This document shows, in pieces, positions 54,681-63,525 of a DNA stretch of 64,000 bases. Position numbers and translations under genes: made by a program. Source of the DNA: JAYQKL01 sp965243245 (lineage in GTDB: Bacteria; Pseudomonadota; Alphaproteobacteria; RS24); contig OZ251536.1 in the NCBI GenBank assembly GCA_965243245.1, positions 992,001-1,056,000 of the forward strand, given 5' to 3'. Numbering within the stretch: the stretch's first letter is position 1; the number at the start of each line of letters is the position of its first letter. Under the pieces are notes generated by a model. The model saw only the letters and a list, made by a program, of their open reading frames with translations. It was not told where the DNA came from and did not search any database.

Positions 54681-56039
54681 ATGAAACTTTCACGTTTTTC
54701 AGCTTCCTTAGTTGCTATGAGCATGACTTTTGCGAGTTCTGCTCTGGCTATTTCAGAACAAGAAGCTATGGCTCAACCCCGAAATGTTGAGCTGAACAGA
54801 ACCTTTGCTATCGAACAATTAGCCGCCAATAATTTGAGTGTCGCGCTAGCGGCATCCACACGTGTCATTAGGGCGGCACCTGCGGATTTGGACGCCCGTT
54901 TGCTACGCGCTCAGATCTTGATTAAAATGAGACGCGGTAAAGAAGCCGTTGATGATTTGCAAACACTTTCTAAACTCCCTTTGCCCAACGCCCAGCTGAA
55001 TCGTATTAATGCCATGCTGAAACGCTTGGGGCGCGCTTATAGCGTGGTGGAAATGCACGCTTTTGTTCGCTTTGGCATCAGAGATACAGACAACGCTAAT
55101 AGCTTTCCCGAAGAAGGTAAATTTGAAGCTCTTTCAACAGGCGGTACGGTGACGGAGCTTGATTATACTGATATTTTAAACAATAGGACAAGCAAGCTGC
55201 AAGATCGAATTGCCAGTGCGACTATTGGCGTTAAAGGTAAATATAAATTCAGCGATGATATTCGTGAATATATTTATTTCTCAGCGCAGCGTGTCTTCAA
55301 TAATGGTAACAACACCGTTCAAACTGATTCCAACTCATCTTCAGCATCCTTAGGGTTGCGCATAACACGCGGGCTGAATGATTTTGATCTCGGGGTTGGG
55401 GCAACAACACTCAACCAAATTAACAGCACGCTCACAACAGCAACCGACCCGCCATCATATGTTACTGTGAACACAGATGTAGAGTTACTATCCATAACAG
55501 GCACATACACACGCCGCTTGATAAAAGGAACGCGTTTTTTCTATAACGCTTCTTATTCAGAGCTAAACCACTCAAACACACCTACGGCCGATTTGTACGA
55601 TTCTGAAAAAGTATCCCACACGACCGGTATTTTAATGCCTGTGTTCAATCTGTTTTTCTTGCGCGCCTCTTATAATTATGCAGAACGTCGGGCAAGGCAA
55701 GAAATAGAGGCAGCCAAGGCAAGAACCAGCCGCGACACAGAAGGTTATAGTGCAAGCATTTATTACCAGCCATTTCAGGGGCACACTATTAATGCTTTTT
55801 ACAATTTCAGCGAGTCTGAATATCTTTTAAAAGTTTCATCTCACCCGCGCTTGCGTTTGGATGAATCATTCGTTTATGGGGTAAGTTACTCTTTTCAGGG
55901 CGACTTTATCCACGAGCTGTTTGCAGACTGGAAAATGACAGCTTCTTATATAGTGCGTGAAACAGATTCAAATATCACGCTCTATGATGTGAAAGCAGAA
56001 ACAATGAACTTCACTATTGAGCGGCAGTTTAAGTTCTAG
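54681..56039 (+). CDS. Outer-membrane protein with N-terminal TPR-like region and beta-barrel
   Basis: 452 aa. Signal peptide residues 1-23 (S-S-A-L-A). Residues about 35-120 are helical and TPR-like (A-A-P-A-D-L-D-A-R-L-L-R-A-Q-I-L). From about 125 to the end alternating strands resemble an outer-membrane barrel, closing with Phe (R-Q-F-K-F). This order resembles Slam-type surface assembly modifiers, but I cannot confirm the family. GAGGAG precedes the ATG. Located after the secreted acidic repeat protein. Confidence 0.7.
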   Translation: MKLSRFSASLVAMSMTFASSALAISEQEAMAQPRNVELNRTFAIEQLAANNLSVALAASTRVIRAAPADLDARLLRAQILIKMRRGKEAVDDLQTLSKLPLPNAQLNRINAMLKRLGRAYSVVEMHAFVRFGIRDTDNANSFPEEGKFEALSTGGTVTELDYTDILNNRTSKLQDRIASATIGVKGKYKFSDDIREYIYFSAQRVFNNGNNTVQTDSNSSSASLGLRITRGLNDFDLGVGATTLNQINSTLTTATDPPSYVTVNTDVELLSITGTYTRRLIKGTRFFYNASYSELNHSNTPTADLYDSEKVSHTTGILMPVFNLFFLRASYNYAERRARQEIEAAKARTSRDTEGYSASIYYQPFQGHTINAFYNFSESEYLLKVSSHPRLRLDESFVYGVSYSFQGDFIHELFADWKMTASYIVRETDSNITLYDVKAETMNFTIERQFKF

Positions 56040-56062
56040 TTTTTCTTTTGAATAAAAACTTA

Positions 56063-56090
56063 AGGCGTATCCTGCGGGATGCGCCTTTTC
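56063..56090 (+). terminator. Rho-independent terminator after outer-membrane protein
   Basis: Stem AAGGCG-ATCC / GGAT-CGCCTT (one mismatch) followed by TTTT, 24 bp after the stop. Confidence 0.8.
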
Positions 56091-56151
56091 ATTTGAACCT
56101 ATATGAGACCTAATGACAGGTGAAATTGCAAATGCGTTGCAATCTTATAAC

Positions 56152-56166
56152 TTAGAAAGATTCTAA
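56152..56166 (+). promoter_or_regulatory. Irr-type iron control element upstream of bfr
   Basis: Perfect palindrome TTAGAA-AGA-TTCTAA, matching the ICE motif bound by Irr in Alphaproteobacteria. It lies about 90 bp before bfr. Irr would repress bfr at low iron. Motif seen directly; function from family knowledge. Confidence 0.75.
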
Positions 56167-56256
56167 AAAACCTTGCAGTTTTATCTTTTTTAGACAATAG
56201 TAAAAATCAATAAAGGGGGGGTATGGCTCTTTTTAAATAATTTTTTGGAGAACAAA

Positions 56257-56739
56257 ATGAAAGGCAATTCTGAAGTCATCAAGCAGTTGAACATTATTTT
56301 AAAAAACGAATTAACGGCTATCAACCAATATTTTTTGCATTCTCGTATGCTGCGTGATTGGGGGTTTGAGGCTCTCGGTCATAAGGTTTATGAAGAAAGT
56401 ATTGGTGAGATGAAACACGCTGATTACATTATCAACCGTGTCCTCATGCTTGATGGGCTACCCAATTTACAAGATCTGGGCTTATTGACAATCGGGCAGA
56501 ATGTTGAAGAGATGTTTGAAGCCGATTTATCTGTTGAAACGCTTAATCAATCCTGCCTGAAAGAGGCGATTATTATTTGCGAAACGGAGCGTGATTTTGT
56601 CACCCGTGAAATTTTTGAAAAAATCCTCGATGACACAGAAGAGCATATTGATTGGATTGAAACACAGCAAGGTTTGATTACAAAAACGGGCTTGCAGAAT
56701 TATCTACAAGAACAAATCGGTAGAGCAAGCACCAACTAA
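56257..56739 (+). CDS. bfr: Bacterioferritin
   Basis: Iron-storage ferritin with haem. 160 aa from ATG 56257 (M-K-G-N), with GGAG 6 nt upstream. Ferroxidase ligands Glu18, Glu51 and His54 and haem ligand Met52 are present (G-E-M-K-H-A), then E-x-x-H in the fourth helix (D-T-E-E-H-I-D-W). The GTG/ATG extension to 56245 is not needed. Convergent with bfd. Confidence 0.96.
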   Translation: MKGNSEVIKQLNIILKNELTAINQYFLHSRMLRDWGFEALGHKVYEESIGEMKHADYIINRVLMLDGLPNLQDLGLLTIGQNVEEMFEADLSVETLNQSCLKEAIIICETERDFVTREIFEKILDDTEEHIDWIETQQGLITKTGLQNYLQEQIGRASTN

Positions 56740-56764
56740 AGAATAACTAGAAAATGACTGCTGT

Positions 56765-56959
56765 TTATTCAGCTTTCATGCAGCTTTCATGCAAGGTGGG
56801 GAGGCTTGTTTTCAACATTTCCCACATGCGGTCCATGCAACGTCCACATTGAGGGCGCGTGTCGCAAGCAACATAAATATCCAACGGATTCTGGCAACCA
56901 TGATGAATAGCCTGAATGACTTGCTTATCGGTAATGGCATTGCAACTGCAAATATACAT
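56765..56959 (-). CDS. bfd: Bacterioferritin-associated ferredoxin
   Basis: 2Fe-2S protein that reduces Bfr-stored iron for release. 64 aa, Cys4, Cys6, Cys38 and Cys41 (I-C-S-C and C-G-R-C) are the cluster ligands. Its Shine-Dalgarno (AGGA, 7 nt before ATG) is the last of five identical tandem copies upstream. Confidence 0.93.
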   Translation of the reverse strand: MYICSCNAITDKQVIQAIHHGCQNPLDIYVACDTRPQCGRCMDRMWEMLKTSLPTLHESCMKAE

Positions 56960-56960
56960 A

Positions 56961-57035
56961 GCTATTTCCTAATGCGCTATTTCCTAATGCGCTATTTCCT
57001 AATGCGCTATTTCCTAATGCGCTATTTCCTAATGC
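56961..57035 (-). repeat. Five tandem 15-bp repeats carrying the bfd ribosome-binding site
   Basis: Exact copies of GCTATTTCCTAATGC on the plus strand; minus strand GCATTAGGAAATAGC includes AGGA each time. Only the copy nearest the ATG is placed for initiation. Copy number could alter leader length or folding. Confidence 0.85.
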
Positions 57036-57118
57036 GAATAATTATTAGTTACAATATAAAGAAAACCAAAGCAAGCCCAAAATAACCGCAATGTTCCCTT
57101 CCTTGCCACAGATAGGCG

Positions 57119-58567
57119 TTAATCGGCCAGATTAATAATGACGTTTTTAACTTGAGTATATTGTTTAAGAGCCATCATGCCCTTTTCGCGCCCCATGCCG
57201 CTTTTTTTATAACCACCGAGCGGATGCTCAACGCTGGATTCTGAATAATAATTCACATAAATCTGCCCCGCCTGAACCTGCGCCGCAACACGGTGAGCCC
57301 GCCCAAGATTTTCAGTGAAAATACCCGCCGCCAAACCATATTGAATATCATTGGCAATCTGTATCGCATCGGCTTCATCTTCAAATGGGATCAGCACGCC
57401 CACTGGCCCAAAAATTTCTTCCTGAGCAATCCGCATATCATTACGCACATCACCAAACAAAGTCGGCTGAATATAAAACCCATCATCTAAACCCTCGCCA
57501 GTCGCTATACCACCTCCCGTTAGCAGAGTTGCACCATCCTTTTTGGCAATATCCAAATATCCCAGCACTTTATTATATTGCATTTCATTGGCAATCGGAC
57601 CAAGGGTTGGAAACTCATGATGCAAACCAACGGGCATATTTTCCCAAGCCCCTTTCAACATAGCACTCACCTTGTCATAAATTGACCGCTGGATAAGAAT
57701 CCGTGTCCCCGCCAAACAAATCTGACCGCTATTGCCAAGACACCCAACCGCAATAAAAGGTAGAACTTTTGCCAAATCCGCATCGGCAAAAATAATAGAA
57801 GGCGACTTACCACCAAGCTCTAACGTTACAGGCATGATTTTATCAGCCGCAATATTAGCAATCGCCTGACCCGTCGCAACAGAACCCGTAAAAGCCACCT
57901 TCGAAACAGCCCTATGAGACACAAGCGCCACGCCAACATCTGCGCCAAGTCCCGTCACAACATTAAACACACCCTTAGGCAGACCAGCTTCATAGGCAAT
58001 TTTAGCAAATTCCAACGCCGTCACAGACGTCAGCTCACTCGGCTTCAAAACCACCACATTACCAGCCGCCAAAGCCGGCGCACAAGAACGAGCCGCTTGA
58101 TTAAGCGGGCCATTCCACGGCGTGATAGCACCGACAATCCCGTAAGGCTCATGTGTCGTGTAACTGTGCTGGCCGGGGCCAACCTGAATCGTATCGCCAT
58201 GAATGGACGGCGCTAAACCACCATAAAACTGAAAATAATTAGCCGCCCCCATAATCGTGCCCATACTCCCCATTAAAGGCATTCCCATTTCGGCTGATTC
58301 AATTTTTGCAAGACCTTGCGCATTAGCCTCAATGGCGCGCCCAACATTAATCAAAATTTTGCCGCGCTCCAAAGGGCGCATTTGTGACCATTTCGTATAA
58401 GCCGCCTGCGCACAGCCAATAGCCGCCTCTACGTCCTCGCCATTTCCTTTGGCTATCTGCGCGACAACCGATCTGTCGTTGGGATTAATTGAGTCAAGAT
58501 AAGCACCGCTTTTAGGAACCATGTAATCACCACCCATAAAATGACCATATTGTTTTTGAATTTCCAT
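57119..58567 (-). CDS. NAD(P)-dependent aldehyde dehydrogenase
   Basis: 482 aa ALDH superfamily enzyme. N-P-N-D-R near the N-terminus, Rossmann region with F-T-G-S-V-A-T-G, general base Glu in L-E-L-G-G-K-S-P and nucleophile Cys in N-S-G-Q-I-C-L-A-G. E-I-F-G-P-V follows. The C-terminus has the oligomer strand. Specificity is not predictable. Co-oriented with the SDR gene upstream, 172 bp away. Confidence 0.93.
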   Translation of the reverse strand: MEIQKQYGHFMGGDYMVPKSGAYLDSINPNDRSVVAQIAKGNGEDVEAAIGCAQAAYTKWSQMRPLERGKILINVGRAIEANAQGLAKIESAEMGMPLMGSMGTIMGAANYFQFYGGLAPSIHGDTIQVGPGQHSYTTHEPYGIVGAITPWNGPLNQAARSCAPALAAGNVVVLKPSELTSVTALEFAKIAYEAGLPKGVFNVVTGLGADVGVALVSHRAVSKVAFTGSVATGQAIANIAADKIMPVTLELGGKSPSIIFADADLAKVLPFIAVGCLGNSGQICLAGTRILIQRSIYDKVSAMLKGAWENMPVGLHHEFPTLGPIANEMQYNKVLGYLDIAKKDGATLLTGGGIATGEGLDDGFYIQPTLFGDVRNDMRIAQEEIFGPVGVLIPFEDEADAIQIANDIQYGLAAGIFTENLGRAHRVAAQVQAGQIYVNYYSESSVEHPLGGYKKSGMGREKGMMALKQYTQVKNVIINLAD

Positions 58568-58739
58568 AATCTGCTCCAGATGAAAGGCTAAGATATAATT
58601 TAAAAAACTATAATTTGTTAAAAATTTAACTCAATTGGGCATCTCAAAGCTTTTTTGTAAAGCCTGTTCAGATGTGAAAAACCACCATTCACAGCTTCGG
58701 TTTTTTGAACACCTATCTCATTAAATTCCATTTTATCAC

Positions 58740-59543
58740 CTAATCTCCAACCAAGAAGCCGCCATCCAAAGGTATCACATTACCGGTCATATAAGCCGAC
58801 GCTTTACAACATAAGTAAACCGCTAACGCACCCATTTCTTCAGGATACCCCATGCGCCCCATCGGGATATGCGCCAGTGCTTCCTTTTTACGCGCCTCAT
58901 CTTTATCTAAATGACGTGTCATTTTGGATGGAAAAAATCCCGGCGCAATAGAATTAACGCCAATGTTTCTATGTACTAAATCGCGTGCCAGCACTTTCGT
59001 CATGTGCCCAATCGCCGCCTTAGACACACCATAAGCATAGGCACTCAATGATTCAGGCGTCAAACCAGAAACTGAACTAATATTAATGACCCGTGCAGGG
59101 TCTTCTTGAGTGCCTGCCTTTTCAAGCAAAGGCAGAAGCTTTTGCGTCAGATAAAAAGGCGATTTAACATTTAGTTCCATAACACTATCCCAAGCCTTTT
59201 CAGGATACTCATCAATCGGCGCGCCCCAAGTCTTACCAGAATTATTAACCAAAATATCTAAGCCGCGACCCGCCCGCTCAATATCTGCAACCTCAATATC
59301 TGCAACCAGTGCCTCAATGCCCGCCAAACAAGACAAATCTTGTGGCATAGCAACACAAACACCTATTTCAGACAGCTCGTGGGCAATTTTCACGCAGTCA
59401 TCAGCAGAACGAGATGAAATGTAAACAGTCGCCCCCGCATTCACCAAACTCTTAGCAATCATCAACCCGATACCTTTGGCACCACCCGTCACCAAGGCTG
59501 TCTTACCTTTCACTGAAAATAAATTATCTATATAAGTATTCAT
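58740..59543 (-). CDS. Short-chain dehydrogenase/reductase
   Basis: 267 aa classical SDR. Cofactor motif V-T-G-G-A-K-G-I-G-L, N-N-S-G, and active site S-S-V-S-G ... Y-G-V-S-K intact. The C-terminus has the conserved P-L-D-G-G. Likely an alcohol/ketone oxidoreductase; the nearby aldehyde dehydrogenase and nitronate monooxygenase suggest a catabolic group, not proven. Confidence 0.93.
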   Translation of the reverse strand: MNTYIDNLFSVKGKTALVTGGAKGIGLMIAKSLVNAGATVYISSRSADDCVKIAHELSEIGVCVAMPQDLSCLAGIEALVADIEVADIERAGRGLDILVNNSGKTWGAPIDEYPEKAWDSVMELNVKSPFYLTQKLLPLLEKAGTQEDPARVINISSVSGLTPESLSAYAYGVSKAAIGHMTKVLARDLVHRNIGVNSIAPGFFPSKMTRHLDKDEARKKEALAHIPMGRMGYPEEMGALAVYLCCKASAYMTGNVIPLDGGFLVGD

Positions 59544-59636
59544 TTTTATCTCTCAAAATATATTTTTGCCCCACGCCCTATTAAAAAATGTGCCTGAAAA
59601 CTAACCAATCCCTCAATGAAAGTAAATTCAAACCTG

Positions 59637-59831
59637 TTATCTTTTTAAAGCAATCAAAAGAGTGCGCGCCGCCGCACCCGCACGGCGCATAGAATAAAAA
59701 CCATCATCCGTGGTCGCAGAGCCACCCGTTATCTGAAAACCCATGACTTTTGCAATCGGGCGCAAGGCTTGCTCACCTTCTACAGATTCTGCTGTGCGCT
59801 CATGATTGGGAATATCCGTCAGCGCACGCGC
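59637..59831 (-). pseudogene. Fragment of a molybdenum hydroxylase large subunit (IorB-like)
   Basis: 64 codons, no start codon, open between a TAG at 59832-59834 and a stop at 59637. The block G-F-Q-I-T-G-G-S-A-T-T, then M-R-R-A-G-A-A-A-R-T-L-L-I-A, resembles the molybdopterin-binding subunit of isoquinoline 1-oxidoreductase-type enzymes just after their N-terminal domain (T-G-G-S-S-S ... L-R-x-A-G-A-x-A-R-x-M-L). Real subunits are over 700 aa, so this is a deletion remnant. It fills the 312-bp gap between the SDR and the nitronate monooxygenase gene. Confidence 0.5.
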
Positions 59832-59855
59832 CTAGCCAAGCCCTTTTTCCAAGCT

Positions 59856-60836
59856 TTAAGACGCTTTTGAAAACCCAACCAGCCGCGAATTGATAATCTC
59901 ATCCGCCTCTTTCATAATGCGACTAATCAAAGCTTCACAAGTGGGAATATCATGAATAAGACCCGCAACCATCCCGCAGCTCCATGCCCCCGCATCCATA
60001 TCACCTTCCAGCATGATGCGCGGATAAACGCCAGCAACTTCTTCAATAATATCTTCAAATTTTAAATCAGCACCAAGCTGTTTTTCTTTCTCCAGCAACC
60101 GCTCAACCGAATCATTAGTTAAAACACGTTCAGTGTTTCGTAAAGAACGCATCACCAAACGCGTATCCAATTCATTTGCCCCAACAATAGCTTGTTTGAC
60201 ATTCTCATGCACAGGCGCTTCTTGAGTCGCCAAAAACCGCGTGCCCATATTCATACCTTCCGCCCCCATAGACAAAGACGCAACCAAAGAACGCCCATCA
60301 GCCATGCCACCAGAAGCCACAAATGGAATCTCAAGCTCATCAGCAGCACGCGGCAATAAAATCATATTTGGTACATCATCTTCTCCCGGATGTCCCCCAC
60401 ACTCAAAACCATCAACCGACACAGCATCACAGCCAATAGTCTGCGCCTTCAAAGAATGACGCACAGACGTACATTTATGGATGACCTTAATGCCAGCATC
60501 CTTAAGCGCAGGCAAAACCTCAGAAGGATCGCGGCCCGCCGTTTCAACAGTTTTTACGCCGCCATCAATAATCACCTTAACAATCGCCGGGTAATCCGGC
60601 GGCGTTAGCGTTGGCAAAAAAGTTATATTCACCCCAAAAGGCTTGTCTGTCATGTCTTTGCAACGCGCAATTTCATTCGCCAAATCCTCAGGCGTTTTTT
60701 GCGTTAAGCCGGTGATAATCCCCAACCCGCCTGCATTGGAAACCGCCGCCGCAAGTTCAGCAAAACCAACATAGTGCATACCCCCTTGGATAATAGGGTG
60801 TTCAATACCAAACATTTCTGTGATGACAGTTTTCAT
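59856..60836 (-). CDS. Nitronate monooxygenase-family flavoprotein
   Basis: 326 aa TIM-barrel FMN enzyme. Begins E-M-F-G-I-E-H-P-I-I-Q-G-G-M, with V-S-N-A-G-G-L-G-I-I and G-C-D-A-V-S-V-D-G-F-E-C-G-G-H-P-G, then A-S-G-G-M-A-D-G near the phosphate site. Substrate may be nitronate or another activated carbon acid; families overlap with enoyl reductases such as FabK. Confidence 0.9.
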   Translation of the reverse strand: MKTVITEMFGIEHPIIQGGMHYVGFAELAAAVSNAGGLGIITGLTQKTPEDLANEIARCKDMTDKPFGVNITFLPTLTPPDYPAIVKVIIDGGVKTVETAGRDPSEVLPALKDAGIKVIHKCTSVRHSLKAQTIGCDAVSVDGFECGGHPGEDDVPNMILLPRAADELEIPFVASGGMADGRSLVASLSMGAEGMNMGTRFLATQEAPVHENVKQAIVGANELDTRLVMRSLRNTERVLTNDSVERLLEKEKQLGADLKFEDIIEEVAGVYPRIMLEGDMDAGAWSCGMVAGLIHDIPTCEALISRIMKEADEIINSRLVGFSKAS

Positions 60837-60917
60837 TTTATTTCTCTTTCAAAAATTTTAAGGTTTAACGCCCGTTTTACAGTATTAACAGAATAAATAA
60901 CCAAATTATTTTTCAAC

Positions 60918-62006
60918 TTATTTAAGTGACACCATATGCCCCTGAGCAGGGTCAATTTGGTTTGCCAACGCTTTTTCAAAAATCGTAGCAAGGGCCTCAC
61001 AGCCATGATTATCATGGATAGTAATACTTGCCCCAAGCGCCAATAAAAAATCTTCCATCGCTTTATTAATTCGGCTCTGCATATTATCTGCGCCCCATTT
61101 TTTTATCATGGCTTGAGCATAGTCAGGCGCAAAAAACACTTTTGGCGCAGGGCCGAGAAGCTCTTTATCCAACCCCCCCCCAGCATCCCAATGAGTTATA
61201 CCGACCATGCAAGAATCCTTCAATCTATCGCCAAAATGGTGATGTAGACGCGACACAATTGACGCATTGCCTGCCATGTCAATAAAATTAACGGCGCGCA
61301 AATCAAGGCTCTCCAACGCGTCATAGGTCACTATTTGGTCATAAAACCCAAGCCCCTCAACAAAAGAACGGTTGCGCGCACTCGTCAGTCCAATGACCGA
61401 AATGCCTTCACGCTTGGAAAGTAATTGCGCGGCTCCCATAGCCGTCTTGCTAGAAGCACTAGAGAGAATAACCGCTTGTGCATTAAAAAAATCATTTTCT
61501 GCCTGAAATGTATCCAACAAAAAAGAGGTTGAAAAAAGCGGGCGAAAAAGCGCAATCAGTGCTTCATTTTCAAGCCGATAAGCAGGGTCTTTATCGGTAA
61601 AAACATATTGATTATATATCGGCGCACGCGCAAGGCGGTGCGCGGCAACATCCATAAAGGAACTTTTTGTAATCCCCCCCGGCTCGACCAATAAATGCGT
61701 CGCCATGGGAAAATAACCATAAATGCGCGCCCCAACATCCATCCCCTCGCAGTTTGAAGCAATAATGTCAGCAAAGCCCCATACGGGTATCCTGCCCCAT
61801 CCATCTTCGGACGGGAAAAAATCCCAATACCCAAATAATTCAGCCGACATAGCATAAGTCACATTATTGGCAGTAAAAGCAAAATGATTAATTTCAAGCA
61901 AAACTTGCTCCGCCGCTAGGTTTTCTGTATCGACCTGACTTTCAAAAAAACGGTGCGCCGAAATATTTGATTTTTCGACCTCAAAATGCGTTGCGACAAC
62001 TTTCAT
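60918..62006 (-). CDS. DUF2855 family protein
   Basis: About 362 aa. MDR (alcohol dehydrogenase-like) fold is suggested: N-terminal strand-rich region with V-L-L-E-I-N-H-F-A-F-T-A-N-N-V-T-Y, then a central nucleotide-binding region S-S-A-S-S-K-T-A-M-G-A-A. Function is not established for this family. ATG 62006 has GGAGGA upstream; the extension to 62057 lacks support. Confidence 0.8.
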   Translation of the reverse strand: MKVVATHFEVEKSNISAHRFFESQVDTENLAAEQVLLEINHFAFTANNVTYAMSAELFGYWDFFPSEDGWGRIPVWGFADIIASNCEGMDVGARIYGYFPMATHLLVEPGGITKSSFMDVAAHRLARAPIYNQYVFTDKDPAYRLENEALIALFRPLFSTSFLLDTFQAENDFFNAQAVILSSASSKTAMGAAQLLSKREGISVIGLTSARNRSFVEGLGFYDQIVTYDALESLDLRAVNFIDMAGNASIVSRLHHHFGDRLKDSCMVGITHWDAGGGLDKELLGPAPKVFFAPDYAQAMIKKWGADNMQSRINKAMEDFLLALGASITIHDNHGCEALATIFEKALANQIDPAQGHMVSLK

Positions 62007-62191
62007 CTTAATTTTCCTCCCTAAGCACCCAAGCCTTAACCCCGGATAAATATTCAAGGCTCATCCTATCAAACCCAACCCGTTCTGAAAAGGTCACTCA
62101 AGAGATTTAAATAGGACAAAGCTTGACAAATTTTCTATAGCTTATAAATATCAAACGCAATGCAAAAATGCGGTAGCATTAAAAAAGGAAT

Positions 62192-62971
62192 ATGGAAATG
62201 CCAGAACAAGTTTTTCCTAAAGGGGCAGTGCTCATTTTTGGCGCGACAGGCGGTATCGGTCAATTTGTTGCCAAAGCCTTTGCCAAAGCGGGCAGTGATG
62301 TCGCTCTTATATGGCGTTCAAAAGAAACCGTCGCTCTTGAACTCGCCAAGGAAATTGAAGCCGAAGGTCAAAAAGCAACACGCCATAATTGCGATGTGAC
62401 AAATCTGGATGCCCTTGAAAAAGCCGTTCAAGGCGCCATTAAAGCACATGGACGCATCCACACATTGGTCTGGGGAGCTGGCCCGTTAGTCGAGCAAGTG
62501 CTGGTTTCACAATCCACCCGCGAGCAGTGGCACAATGCCATCAATATTGAGGTGCATGGCTTTTATGATGCTTGCAAAAATATTCTGCCGCATTTGAAAA
62601 AAAGCGGCGGCGGTTCCATTATTCATCTTGGTTCGGCCGGAGATGTCAGCTTTCCTGAGCGCGATTATCTTTCCGTAACGCCAAAAGCGACCAACGAAAG
62701 CCTGATTAAGGGTATTGCCCGCGAAGAAGGACGCCACAATATTCGCGCCAATAGTGTTTTAATTGGCGTGATTGAGGCGGGCATGTTCCTTGAGCTTACC
62801 AAACAAGGGGTGTTTGATGACGTATGGGTTGAGGAAGTCCAAAAAGGTCTGGCCCTCAAACGATGGGGACAACCAGAAGAAATTGGGCATGCCGCCGTTT
62901 TTCTTGCTTCAAATAAGGCACAATATATCACAGGACAGCAGATTTCAGTCTCGGGCGGCTATGGTCTGTAA
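62192..62971 (+). CDS. SDR-family oxidoreductase with altered active-site spacing
   Basis: 259 aa. Cofactor loop F-G-A-T-G-G-I-G, G-A-G-P-L in the NNAG position, and a C-terminal V-S-G-G-Y-G. In the catalytic region the sequence is G-S-A-G-D-V-S-F-P-E-R-D-Y-L-S-V-T-P-K, so Tyr and Lys are separated by five residues instead of three; a classical YxxxK is not seen. It may still act, or may have lost reductase activity. Start at ATG 62192 or 62198. Followed by an SRPBCC gene 31 bp later. Confidence 0.85.
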   Translation: MEMPEQVFPKGAVLIFGATGGIGQFVAKAFAKAGSDVALIWRSKETVALELAKEIEAEGQKATRHNCDVTNLDALEKAVQGAIKAHGRIHTLVWGAGPLVEQVLVSQSTREQWHNAINIEVHGFYDACKNILPHLKKSGGGSIIHLGSAGDVSFPERDYLSVTPKATNESLIKGIAREEGRHNIRANSVLIGVIEAGMFLELTKQGVFDDVWVEEVQKGLALKRWGQPEEIGHAAVFLASNKAQYITGQQISVSGGYGL

Positions 62972-63002
62972 AAAATATGGTCTGTAAAAAAGGAGACCGC
63001 TA

Positions 63003-63443
63003 ATGCCATCACTTTCAGCCATTGATGAAGCCTATATCGAAGCAGAGCCTTTAGATATTTATGAACTCATTGCCGATTACAATGCGATGAATAGCTGGTT
63101 TCCCAAATGCAAATGTACCGTTCTTGACGGCAAGAAAATTGCAAAAGGGTGCCGCGTCAAGCATGAAGTCGGCGAAAAGCGGGTGTTTTCTAGATTCACA
63201 AGACGCATTGATAAAATTAAAAAAGGCAGACGCATCGAAGAAAGCTATATTGCAGGCGATATTTTAGGCACTGGCATCTGGACCTTCACGCCCGAAGGAA
63301 CTGGCACGCGTATCGCCTATGATTGCAAGGTTAAGGGCAATAGCTTCATGTCGAATTTTGGTATTCTGTTGACGAGGTCAAAGGCGCATAGTGCGTTTTA
63401 TCAAGATCTTTTCAAGCATTTAAAGGCGCATGCCGAAAAATAA
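63003..63443 (+). CDS. SRPBCC/START-like (polyketide cyclase-type) protein
   Basis: 146 aa. Begins with E-A-Y-I-E-A-E-P-L-D-I-Y-E-L-I-A-D-Y, a typical opening of SRPBCC ligand-binding domains, and ends with a long helix (D-L-F-K-H-L-K-A). Ligand-binding or cyclase-like role; GGAG precedes the start. Tandem with the SDR upstream. Confidence 0.85.
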   Translation: MPSLSAIDEAYIEAEPLDIYELIADYNAMNSWFPKCKCTVLDGKKIAKGCRVKHEVGEKRVFSRFTRRIDKIKKGRRIEESYIAGDILGTGIWTFTPEGTGTRIAYDCKVKGNSFMSNFGILLTRSKAHSAFYQDLFKHLKAHAEK

Positions 63444-63458
63444 TGCCGAGAAATAGCG

Positions 63459-63492
63459 TTGAAAAATAGGGTTGAAAAATAGGGTTGAAAAC
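63459..63492 (+). repeat. 13-bp tandem repeat after SRPBCC gene
   Basis: TTGAAAAATAGGG twice, then a partial third copy, in the 82-bp gap between convergent genes. Confidence 0.75.
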
Positions 63493-63525
63493 TAATGTGA
63501 GGTAGCAAAATAGCGTACGAATTTG

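Noticed and set aside
56789..57085. 98-aa frame with repeated M-R-Y-F-L
   Set aside because: It is produced by the 15-bp tandem repeat and lies antisense to bfd.
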